Below are positions 10,212-30,078 of a DNA stretch of 64,000 bases, in pieces; the first letter of the stretch is position 1; each line of letters opens with the position of its first letter. The stretch covers positions 796,539-860,538 of the forward strand of contig NW_004457532.1 of the NCBI RefSeq assembly GCF_000313135.1, read 5' to 3'. Below the pieces are notes generated by a model. It was given only the letters and a program-made list of their open reading frames with translations. It did not search any database and had not been told where the DNA came from. The position numbers were made by a program, and so were the translations under genes. The DNA is from Acanthamoeba castellanii str. Neff. Its lineage: Eukaryota > Discosea > Longamoebia > Acanthamoebidae.

Positions 10212-10460
10212 ACAACGAGCATCAAACCGAGGACCACGTGTGGTTCACCACATCCACGTGTGTCAACAACAGTGCCAGATAGAGCTTTACAATGATTAAA
10301 AAAACAGTGTTGCAGCACAACAAATTGACGTGTATGGCCCGAACCAAAACAGCCAAGTGGCTTACTCAAAGGAGATGGACGCAAGCGAGCAAAAGCGGCT
10401 TCATTTGTTTGGGTAGGGGGGCGGCAAAGGTCAGACCACCCCGTTGAGGCAGCTCGCTGT

Positions 10461-12273
10461 TCACTTCTTCTTGCCCAGACCACCGCCGGTGTTGGCCTAG
10501 AGGAGGAAGGGAATGGCCACAATGAGCAACGTCGTTTTGTTTGGTTTCAAAAGAAACGCAGAGAAGAGAGGAAGAGAGGCGACAAACCTTGAAGAACATG
10601 ATGTCGCCGTCGACGACGGTGTAGTTCTTGCCCTCCTGTCGGTACTTGCCGGCGGCCTTGACGGCGGATTCGCTGCCGTGCTCCTTGAAGTCGGCGTAGG
10701 CCATCACCTCCGCGCAGATGAATCCGTTCATGAAGTCCGTGTGGATCACTCCGGCAGCCTGAGGCGCCTTGGTACCTTGCTGCATGCGTTCACACAACAC
10801 GGAACACACCGCACACACACCACACAGACAAGCGATCACAGATAATGACAATGTTCAGTCAGAAAAAAAACGCTCCAACGAGGTCGAGCACAGAGAGGAA
10901 CCTGAAGTGCGTACCCTGATGGTCCAGCACCTGACCTCATCGGCACCGCAGGTGAAGAAGTAGATGAGGCGGAGGGCCGAGTAGCCGTTCTTGATGATCT
11001 TGGGGATGGCGGGGAGGGCCTTGTGGGGCTCCAGGTAGGCCTTCTGGTCCTCCTCCGGCATCTCGAGCAGCTTGGACTCGAGCGCGCCCGAGAAGGGGAT
11101 GATGAGCTGGTCCTTCTGCTTGGAGTCGACCCACTGCTTGATCTTGGCCAGCCAGCGGTTCTTCTTGTTGAAGTAGTCGTTCTCGGACATGTTGACGAGG
11201 TAGACGACGGGCTTGGCGGTGATGAGCTGCAGCTCGTTGAGCCACTCGATCTCCCGCGCGTTCCAGTCGCCGTACCGGACCTCCTTCTTCTCCTCGCGCA
11301 GGTAGTTGAGCAGCCGGCCCACAAACGCCAGCTCGTCCTGCTTGGCCTTGTCCTTGGCCGCGCGCCTCGACTCCTTCTCGGCCTTGTCGTAGTACGCCTC
11401 CACCATCTCCACGTCCTTCAATCGCAGCTCCTCCGAGATGATCTCCATGTCCCTGTGCCATGCCGTGCGTGTGTCGATATGAGTGCAAAGGCAAAAATGC
11501 AAAAAAAAATGTAAAAATGTAAAACGTGAACCGAGCTCGAGTAGCACGAAGGGGGTACCTGACGGGGTCGAGGGCGCCCTCGACGTGGGTGATGTCGCCG
11601 CTCTCAAAGATGCGGACGACGTGGAAGATACCGTCCACGGCGCGGATGTGCGACAGGAAGGCATTGCCAAGACCCTCACCGCTGGCGGCACCCTTCACGA
11701 GACCGGCGATATCGGTAATCTGCACAACAACAACAACCAGAAGTGAGCGTTGGGAGATGAGGAGCGCGCGCTACGCGTAGCTTGTTGCTTCATAGCCTCT
11801 GAATAATCAAGTGGTGCGAAAGATGCAGGGGGCGGAGAATGAAAGAGCGAAGGCGAATGGAGGCGACGTACCGCAAGACTGGCAGGGACGACGGAAGCGG
11901 GCTTGAACACATCAACGAGCCAATCGAAGCGCCTGTCGGGCACGGGCACGCGGGCCTCATTGGGATCGATCCTGAAATCGAGCTAGAGTTTTAGCATGTG
12001 GGCAAACATTATCGAATTATCGCAGCCATTCGTGAAAATTCGAGAGTCAATTGCTAAATTAATGAAGATGATCCTGCCGCTGATGATAAAACAATTGAGC
12101 TGAGATGCGTACGTGCAGAAGGGGTAGTTCTCAGCAGGGACGGAGAGCTTGGTAAGAGCATTGTAGAGGGTCGACTTGCCCACGTTGGGGAGACCGACGA
12201 TTCCCATCTTCAAGTTGGCGGTGGGCCGGCCCAGGAGGGGCTTGGGGGTCGCGTCTTCCTTTCCCTTCTTCAT
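10461..12273 (-). CDS. OLA1: Obg-like ATPase 1 (YchF/OLA1 family)
   Basis: Universal TRAFAC-class P-loop protein that binds ribosomes and hydrolyses ATP. The start [11 protein letters not shown] is followed by G1 [26 protein letters not shown]3 [19 protein letters not shown], and [16 protein letters not shown] coiled-coil segment rich in Lys/Glu precedes [13 protein letters not shown] replaces the GTPase NKxD and is the hallmark of ATP preference in this family. The TGS-type C-terminus has [36 protein letters not shown] and VVDGDIMFF, ending GGGLGKKK. Order and length match human OLA1 closely. The gene is split by several introns and lies about 155 bp downstream of COX10 on the same strand. 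Confidence 0.95.
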
Positions 12274-12429
12274 CTTCCTCTGCTCGTCTTGCTGGAGATT
12301 CGATCACGAAGATGCGACAAGTCACGCCAAGCGCCCTCTGTTTCACCCCCAAACAACTCCGGAAAAGAAGAAGAAAGAAATCAGACAAAGAAAATTTGAA
12401 GAAAAACTGTTTGCTGGCAGCAAAAGAGT

Positions 12430-14417
12430 TCACAAGGAGAGGGAGGGCGTGGCCACTGCAGCCGCGGACACGGGGTGGTTGCTCTTGTGGAGCATCATGA
12501 GGGACATCTGGAGGGGGAGATAGATGAGGGAGGCGAAGAACAGCTTTCGGGCCGACGTGGTGTCTCTCCGCGTGTAGAACTTGTGCGCCATCCACAGCAG
12601 ATACCTGATGATCAAACACCACATGTTTCAATGAGTGAACCGAGCATTCCTTATGCATTCCTGGGCAGTGGCTGATATCGTTCTAATTACCCGTTGCAGA
12701 GTGTGGAGTCGATGGCGTAGACCCAGCTCGTCATGCCAGCATAGCTGGAGACAAAGCCCAGAGGAAGCAGCATGGCCGAGAAGACGTAGGAGAGGCTCAT
12801 CACCCTGCGACCGAACGTTCGGTCAGAGAGAATCGCGCGACTTCTAGAGAAGAAGAAGAAGAGGGGTCACGCGTACGCATCGACGTTGGTGACGGAGAGC
12901 ATCTTGTAGCCTGCTCGGGCGTAGTCCTCCTTCAGCGGAAACGAGAGCGAAAGGAAGTGGGGGATTTGCCACAGGAACAGGAGCCCTCCTGGAATTCCGA
13001 GCAGGCATGCGCGCGTCAGCTGAGCTGATCGTTTTGCCCTCTTGTTGTGGTGGTCGCTAATGGCGCGGCTGTGCGTACCAAGTGCCCACGCGCCCAGGTC
13101 GAGCTTTCCCTTCGTGACCGCCACCCAGCCGATCATCGGTGGAATGGCGCCCACCACAGATCCCACCTGCACCACACCCGCACGACACGCAACACACACA
13201 ACGCCACACAGCACACAGCACACGACGCAGTGAGCACCACGACTAGAAAAGAATTTCATGAATGCAAGCGGAGGAATGCAGACGCGTACCCAGGTGTTGA
13301 TGGGGTGCATCTGTTTGAGGGGCGTGTAGACGCCGGCGTAGAGCACGATGTTGGCTAGCGCGAGTGCAGCGGCGGTGTTGTCGACGCGCGCCATGAGCAG
13401 TGCGGGACCGACGATACCAGTGATCACGCCGAACATCGTCGCATGCGTGCTGCTCATTCGCCCTGCGAAGGAGAAGAGGTCGACCGGATGTATCAGTAAC
13501 GGTCCACAGGAGGTTCACCGCACCGCACCGCACCGCACGCACGGCACGGCACGCACGGCACGCACGGACACGACACGACCAATGGCCAATGGCCAATGAC
13601 ACGACACGACACGACCAATGACCAATGACACGACACACACCTGACAAAGAGCGAGAGAATGTCGAACGTACCTGAGGGCAAGGGGCGAGTCGAGGTGCGG
13701 ACCATCCTCAGGTCTAGCTTGGCCTCGATGATGTGATTGAAGGTGTTGGCGGATATCACCGCCAGGCCGGTGCCCAGTGATGTCAGCGCAAACCTGCTCG
13801 TCCCGGGTTAGACACCGATGTGATGTGTCAGCGCCGTGTACGTGTGTGTCGTGTGTCGTGTGTCGCGTCGTGTGTCGTGTTCGAGAGAGCGAGCGAGAGA
13901 GAGAGAGAGAGAGAGCTCTGTAGTACCGCTTGAGATCGAAGGACGAGAACGGGGCCATGTAATAGCCCGCCATGGTAGTGATGACCACCATTGAGCCGAG
14001 CTTGATCTTGCCCAGCTCGGAGTACATGGCCAGCGTCTCCCGGATGCTCTGCAGGAATGACACCCTGCATCCACCACCGCATTAGCCAACGCGATGCACA
14101 CGTGCGTGTGCGATGGTGTGCGGCGATGCGTGTGCATGTGCGTGTGCGGTGATGCGTGTGCGATGTGTGCACGAAGAACGTGAAGGTGGTGCAGCCGTGC
14201 CTCTTGGTGTGGGCGACGGTGTGTGGGAAGGAGGGGAAGATGCAGACACCGGACGCGGCCTCGCCCGGCTGCTCCGCCCTGGACCAGGCGCCGTTCCATC
14301 CCCACGACCGTTCGCTCGTGCTGCACCCTTCCACCGCCAATCGCACTGAGACGCAGATGATTGCAACGAACGTAGAAAGTGAGAAAGTTCCGGCATTAAC
14401 CAAAAGACAATGGCCAA
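12430..14417 (-). CDS. COX10: Protoheme IX farnesyltransferase COX10
   Basis: UbiA-family membrane prenyltransferase that makes heme O for cytochrome oxidase in the mitochondrial inner membrane. Exons in order: a Ser/Arg-rich leader, SFLQSIRETLAMYSELGKIKLGSMVVITTMAGYY (split by reading), ALTSLGTGLAVISANTFNHI, and EAKLDLRMVRTSTRPLPSG. The last is the first Asp-rich motif followed by RTxxRPL. Next come ANIVLYAGVYTPLKQMHPIN, VGSVVGAIPPMIGW, FLWQIPHFLSLSF with KEDYARAGYKML, a further hydrophobic exon, and a final helix pair. The leader joins in phase through PPSRSS. Start at 14417 (or Met at 14396) gives a plausible import signal, but this end is least certain. The exon with the active-site motif lies between introns holding complementary simple repeats. 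Confidence 0.92.
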
Positions 14418-14756
14418 GTCACCACATCAACAAGATGGAGCAAAATCGCAAAAAATCACCATGGAGTATTTAAAAATATGCAGAAATCTGATCGGCGCGA
14501 GCGCACCGGGATTGAAAGCCGAACGGCCGAGAGCGTGCACTCCAAGATGTGGAATTGGCAACATTGGAGAGAAGATAATCGGGCTCGCTTAGGTCGCTTT
14601 AGGGGTTGACGATCGCCCTCTTCGCCCGTGTCAATTCGTTACGATTACAATCTCCAGCGCTGCAGATTTCTTCGAAGCCAAAGAGAAACAAAAGAAAAAA
14701 GGAAAAGAATATTCCTTTCCATGTCTGCCGTCAGCCAGGACAGGACTGTGGAGGCC
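14418..14756. other. Spacer of about 340 bp, no gene seen
   Basis: Lies between the start of COX10 and the stop of the secreted Cys-rich protein, both minus strand. It should hold the COX10 promoter. It is AT-richer than the flanking exons and has no repeat or recognised coding sequence. Confidence 0.45.
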
Positions 14757-15799
14757 TCAGAAGGGGAACTTGTGATCGGCGGGGGCATCGCGCAGAGAGT
14801 TCTTGCGAGCGACGGTGCAGATGGAGAGGAACGAGCAGGTGTTGGAGGGACTGCAGATGCTGGGCGGCATGAGCGTGGCCTTGGGGATCGGGCTCGTAGA
14901 GAAGGTCTCCTGCGCCCAGTACTGCTGATCGTTGGGCTGTGTACGTAGCGCACGGATCAACAGCTGATCCTCACATATATTTGGATCAATGTAGTGTACC
15001 TGCTGATCAAGAAGCACAGGGGTGGCATTGTCCACGCTCTGGTACCAGAAGTTCTTCTGAAGACCGTCCTGTTCCCTGTAAAAACACCAGATCAGAGCAC
15101 AGCGGCGAGGTGAGGTGCAGTGGGCACACAGTCAGGCCAGGCAAGCAACGTACCAGGTGTCGCACTTGGTGTTGTTGATGACGGCAGTGCCCTGGTAGGT
15201 GCCATTCACCAACCAATCGCGCTTGACTATGCCACAGCCATTGGCCGCAGTGCAACACATGCAGCACTGAGCACAGGGTTGCGCCGTCGTCGTCAGTCCT
15301 GTCGTGGTGGTTCAAGTGGAAGAGAGAGGGTACCTCGTTGAGCTCGGGGAAGTGAAGGTAGCGATAGCCCTGCCACACGTAGTGGCTGCAGGGAGTGTTG
15401 GTGAGGGGGTGCACACTGAGCGACAAAAAACACTCCGACCGTTAGCTCATAGTGGCGTCATCATAGCCACATCGAAACACAAGAGTACCTCTCACAGTAA
15501 CGGTCACCATTTCCATTGGCGCGGTCGGTGCGTGCGGCCTGCTGCGTCGAGTCGTAGTAAAAGTAGCCGGTGGTGTTGGCCTGGAAGATGATCTGGGTGG
15601 TCTGTCGAGGATGGAGAAGGTTACTTTCTTACTTCCTTGAACAAGGACAGTGGGGAATGGAGGGAGATCAAAGTACTTCGAAGAAGGCGCTGGACCACAC
15701 GGCAGGCCACAAGGGGGCGGTCGGCGCAGCCTGGGCGCAGGAGAGAGCAAGGAGAATTGTGGCCACGAAGGCGAAACAGGCAACACCGCGGGCAGTCAT
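14757..15799 (-). CDS. Secreted cysteine-rich protein, function unknown
   Basis: The start MTARGVACFAFVATILLALS followed by CAQA is a clear signal peptide. Six exons then give TGYFYYDSTQQAARTDRANG, PCSHYVWQGYRYLHFPELN, CCMCCTAANGCGIVKRDWL with NGTYQGTAV, KNFWYQSVDNATPVLLDQQ, and PNDQQYWAQETFSTSPIP. A Cys-containing C-terminus (SICSPSNTCSFLSIC) ends the protein. Many paired cysteines and several N-x-S/T sequons point to a disulphide-bonded secreted or vacuolar glycoprotein. The spacing (YYD...R.DR.NG..D..C, then CC.CC, W, LDQ.PND) looks like a conserved eukaryotic extracellular domain, but I cannot name it with confidence. It shares a 174-bp divergent promoter with the START-domain gene. Confidence 0.75.
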
Positions 15800-15973
15800 C
15801 TTCGCACGACCTTGAGCACAGAAAACAACACGAAAGCCACACCCCGGGAAAAGCACTTGTCGTGTAACAGGCCTGTAACCAATCATACCCGGATTTTTCT
15901 CGGCACGTCTCTCCCATTTGATTTATTTATTTATTTATTTATTTATCCAAAAGCGTCTTTGAACTTTCGATCG
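15800..15973. promoter_or_regulatory. Short divergent promoter with ATTT repeat
   Basis: 174 bp between opposed start codons. Contains an (ATTT)n run at about 15919-15947, roughly 30-50 bp before the START-domain ATG. Confidence 0.5.
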
Positions 15974-17406
15974 ATGGAGGCACCGCACCGAGACGACCCT
16001 TCGCTGTCGGAGGAGGAGCGACTAGCGCCCCTGCTGGGCAAGGTACACGACCCTGGACATTTTTCTTTCCTTTATTTGTGAGTATTTATTTATGTGCAAT
16101 TAATTCAAATAAATAAATGGTAGGTGGAAGCATGTGTGCAGAAGCTGCTGGAGGACCACAAGGACGTGGCTTCCGAGCATGGTCACTGGAAAAAGGTGAA
16201 GGAGAAGCGAGGCATCACCGTCCACCTCCGCCACGAGGAGGTCCCGCACCTGCCCGCAACCTTTTTTCTGCCGTTTCTATTTTATTTATATCTTTTTTTT
16301 TGGAAGCGCAGGGGAATCCCATCAAGGCGGGCAAGGCGCGTGGGCTCATCCCAGGCAGCCCGAAGCTGCTCCTCCGCATCCTCCAGTCCCTCGACTACTA
16401 TCCTCGTACTGCTCCACTCCCCCACCACTGGGCGTTGCAGCCTACCACCTAAACCTTGTGTGTGTCGTGTGTCGTGACGGTGTACATGCCGTGCTATTCG
16501 TGTCGTGTGTCGTGTGCGTGTCGTGTGCGTGTGCGGCCGCCTGTGCAGAAATCGATCCGCTGTACACCGGCGGGCGTGTGGTGGACAAGTTCGCCGATGG
16601 GAAGCACGAGATCATCTACGCCGCCTACTCCTCGGGCTTCAACCTCGTCGTTTCGCCTCGCGACTTCCTCTATCTCGAAGGTTCGCCTCTACAATTCCCC
16701 ACAAAAGCCTTGGCGCCTTGGCGCAGCAAAGTGGTTGGTCGTTGTCTGCTCACAGTGGCCGCTCTCCACCGAGCTAGGACGGCGCGATTTTGAGGGCGAT
16801 ACGAGGGTGATTGCGTGCATATCAATCGAGAGGGACGATGTGCCGCATGGTACCGCACTACTACTTTGCCTTGATGATCAAGGCCTGATCAGCCGCGACT
16901 CTTTTTAAACTTCCCCTCTTCGTTCGGTCGTGATTGCTCAATCAAGTCAAGGGACACGTGCGGGGGCACATATTCGAGTCGGGCTGGGTCATCGCGCCAT
17001 GCCAGCCGACAGCGGTGCGTCTCCTCGCTCCTCCACGTGGTGATCAGGCACAGAGCAGAAGTGAAGCGTCACTCACCTCGCTTCGCGGCTCTCTCTGACG
17101 CCTGTGCTGCTCAGGCGGAGATCAAGGCGGCCGGCCTGGCGGACGTGGAGTCGGATTCCTGGTGCGACTGCCTCTTCTTGGCCCAGGTCGACATCAAGGG
17201 CTGGATTCCCACTTGGCTAGGTACCTGGTCCACGTTTTGCCTGCCGCAACACACGCCAACAATCACCCTAACACTGTGCTGACGACCACCTGATCCCAGT
17301 GAACCGACTGAGCGGCGAGCTCGGCGATGCGCTCCACAGGCTCCGGAAGTTCATCAAGGAGAAGGGCCACACGGTGGTCTTCGAAGATGACGGCCATCAC
17401 TCGTGA
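15974..17406 (+). CDS. START-domain lipid-transfer-like protein
   Basis: The start [15 protein letters not shown] leads into [16 protein letters not shown] and [75 protein letters not shown], and [13 protein letters not shown] follow. Then come [34 protein letters not shown] and [18 protein letters not shown], and TGA at 17404-17406. The R-G-x-x-x-x-S-G-W-x-I-x-P and D-x-K-G-x-I-P motifs are typical of StAR-related lipid-binding domains. Almost the whole protein is this one domain (roughly 240 residues), with no membrane anchor seen. This suggests a soluble lipid carrier; the ligand cannot be told. Several short introns are present. Confidence 0.88.
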
Positions 17407-17768
17407 GGTGTTGTGGGGCCGTACAAGAACGTAAGCCCGCGATCGCCCTCGTGCGCCGATCAGTGCGCAGTCACGCGGTCCCAACTGCTTTCGTCGGTTT
17501 ACGCGTTGTTGTCGACACAAAAGTTTCAATTATTTCGGCAATTTGGCGTCGACAAATACTTGCTCCCTGCAAAGCGGAGGGACGTTCGTTCTTTCGTCTT
17601 TCTCTCACCTCCGGCCGGTGCAGAGCAAAGCAGCTCCTCTCCTTAGCTGAGCTGTGTCCCTTCCCCTCACTACCATCTCTCAAGGCATATACTCCGGAGC
17701 TCGGTCTACTCCGCAGCAGCACACACCTCGAGTGCAACACACAGAACACAACACAGAACTCAAGAGAG
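17407..17768. other. Spacer upstream of CAD (about 360 bp)
   Basis: Between the START-domain stop and the CAD start, same strand. Presumed CAD promoter and 5' UTR. No repeat or recognised coding sequence. Confidence 0.45.
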
Positions 17769-27634
<9,866 letters not shown>

Positions 27635-27803
27635 TCCTACTCGAGTACACCCCCAAACAAAACAAAACAAACAAAACAAACCACAATGGTGGAATAAATC
27701 CTTTTTTTTCCAGCTTCGTGTGGGTTGCATCAAGGTAGAACGCGATGCTGAGACAACGTGCTGAGAGGAATTTGATGAGTGTGGTGAGAGCACGTGTGGC
27801 TTT

Positions 27804-29935
27804 CTAGAGCAGGAGACCGGCGGCGTTGGCGAGCGGGTCGGCGCCCACCTGCTCGGCGGCGGCCATGGCCGGGTGGGCAGCGGGCTCGCTGCTGGGCTGC
27901 GCCACATGCTTCTTGGGGATCGAGTAGTAGGAGTGCTCCTTCAACCACCTACCCACAACACATATGCGGACGTGGTTGATGATTGAGAAAGAGGCCCCTT
28001 TGGCCATTAGAAGAAGAGAAAGAGCAGAGAGCAGAGAACGAACCTGTAGAGGTCGTCGGCCTCGCGGGTCAGCCAGTAGCCGAGGGGCGAGGCGGGCTTC
28101 TTTTCGGAGCTGCGGCATCCCTTGTAGAGGGCTATGGTCGGGTAGCCCGACACCACGCCCATCGGACACTCGTTTTCTGCACCGCGGTCGAGTTGGTGAT
28201 GATGTGAGGTCTTAAGGAGTGATGTTGACCTTTAATTTTTTCACTAAACATGCATGACAACGTACCGGAACAGTCGATCTTGGCGACGATCAGGGAAGAG
28301 ACGTGGCTCACCATGTCCAGCAGCTTGGGCATCTCCACGTCCAGGAACTCCCTGACCATGACCACCACCTGTCGTTGGCCCCATAGGAAAACGCCATCAT
28401 GTTCATTGGGGTAGCGCACGTACTTGGAGTAGGGGCACGAGGGACCGTAGAAGAGGACGATCACGTCCTTGGACCACTCCTGCGTCACCTGCTTGAAGTT
28501 GTCTGTGTTGAGGGTGTACAGCGTTCCCGGCTTGTTCTCCTATTGTTGTTGTTGTCGTTATCGTTGTAGCCGTGGTGATGTCAGGTTCTCCACTGACAAC
28601 AAGTCTGGTGGTCGGAGGCAGAGCGCACCACGGCACCTCCGGTGCGGCGGTAGGGCTTGAGCCGGCCGTCCTCCCACTTGCTCAGCCACTCCTTGAGCGC
28701 CGCCAGGCTGAGCTCACCGTCGAACTTGTACCTGTCATGATATTATTATAAATATTATTTCGTTGTTTCGGGGCAGTGTTGCATGGCAGATCAATAATGA
28801 GACATGTAACCGTGGCGGGCAAGGCGTGTAGGTACGAGGTGGCCAGGTCTTGGAGGACAACTAAGGGCAGGGGGATCTGCAGGGTGGTGGGGTTGTGGAA
28901 CTTGACGTGCAGCTCGGGGAAGTGGCCAACGTGGCCCACGGCATAGCTGAAGGACTTGTTGCGCCCCCGGGCGTCGGCAATGGCGTCCCACCGGCGCAGG
29001 AAGTAGTTCTCCCACGTATGCTCCTCGTCGAGGGTCATATTGATCAGGGCGTAGAGCAGGGTGCTATTGTGGGTTTGGTGGAGGCTCTGTGTGTTGTGTT
29101 GTTTGGGCCAGATGTGATAACAATGAGCTCCCATTGGTCCGTCAACTGGGCACTATAGTGGGACGTGCGTACGGTCATGATCCCCACCTCGGCCATGGGG
29201 TACTTGGCTCGGTTGGTGCTGATATGGGTCGCCAGGGCCTCTGTGTAACGCAATATGATGTCACCTTCGGCTACTCATGCATAAGTCAAAGTGGCATTAG
29301 CGCACCGGCGTTGAATTCATCGACTTCGTAGGGCACCACACTGTCGCCGCCGTCGGTAATGATGAAGAGAGCGGGGGTCTTCTTGACCTTGAACATCTTC
29401 TTCAGCTGTGGGCTGGTACTGCGGCCCACCGTCAGGCCGTGCTCGGCCATGGGCACTTGCGAGATGAACTGCAGGAACACGTGTCGTAATGCTGTTGGTG
29501 GGACGAAACAAGAACAACCATCATGAAGAACATCATTAGCATTGTGCTGCTACGCACGTCGGTGAGCATGGAGGTGAGCTCCTTGTCGCCCGGCGTGGAG
29601 AATCCAAGCAGCACCACCTGGTTTCTGTTGAGAGACAAGTGAGGAGTTTGCGACTACGTGGGCCAAGTTGGAAGAAGCAAGAAGAAGGCAGTACTGTACC
29701 GGCGGAGGATGAGATCGAGGTTGTGTTCATTGACGTCGGTGATGGAGAGTCGCCTCTTGGCCTTGCCCTCCCTCGACACCTTGGTTGGATTGCCGCGCGC
29801 GTCGAACACTACATCTTCCTTTCTCCTGGCTGCTTCGGCAGATTCGAGGCAGGCCAACACAACGACAGCTACCGCCAAGAGAACCAGAAGCGTCATGTGC
29901 GTCTTCATCTTCATGTTCAGCGGCTGCTGGTTCAA
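27804..29935 (-). CDS. Protein disulfide isomerase-like secretory protein with CxxS centre
   Basis: The N-terminus has Met at 29935 or, better placed for a signal peptide, at 29914 (MKMKTHMTLLVLLAVAVVVL, then ACLESAEA). Thioredoxin-fold segments follow: NQVVLLGFSTPGD, MFKVKKTPALFIITDGG, ENYFLRRWDAI, and LSLAALKEWLSKWEDG. The most PDI-like part is KQVTQEWSKDVIVLFYG, PSCPYSKY, a helix, SSLIVAKIDCSENECPMGV, and VSGYPTIALYKG with the cis-Pro. Canonical PDIs carry CGHC; here the site reads C-P-Y-S. This predicts no reductive resolving cysteine and perhaps isomerase or client-trapping activity. No KDEL-type signal closes the protein (it ends ANAAGLLL). Location is therefore ER, vacuole or secreted. 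It is convergent with CAD. Confidence 0.78.
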
Positions 29936-30078
29936 GTGCAGCCCTGGGGGTTACGTCACAGGACTGTCGCTTTTAGGTAGAAAAGAAATAGAACAAGAAT
30001 TGTGCGGGAAGAGAGGAAAATCAGAAAACGCGGGAGTTTGAGATTATTCAATTTGCAACGTTGGGACCCAAATGCCCG
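29936..30078. promoter_or_regulatory. Divergent promoter between PDI-like gene and TAF1B/Rrn7
   Basis: Only about 140 bp separates the two start codons, so both promoters must be compressed here. No TATA box stands out. Confidence 0.5.
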
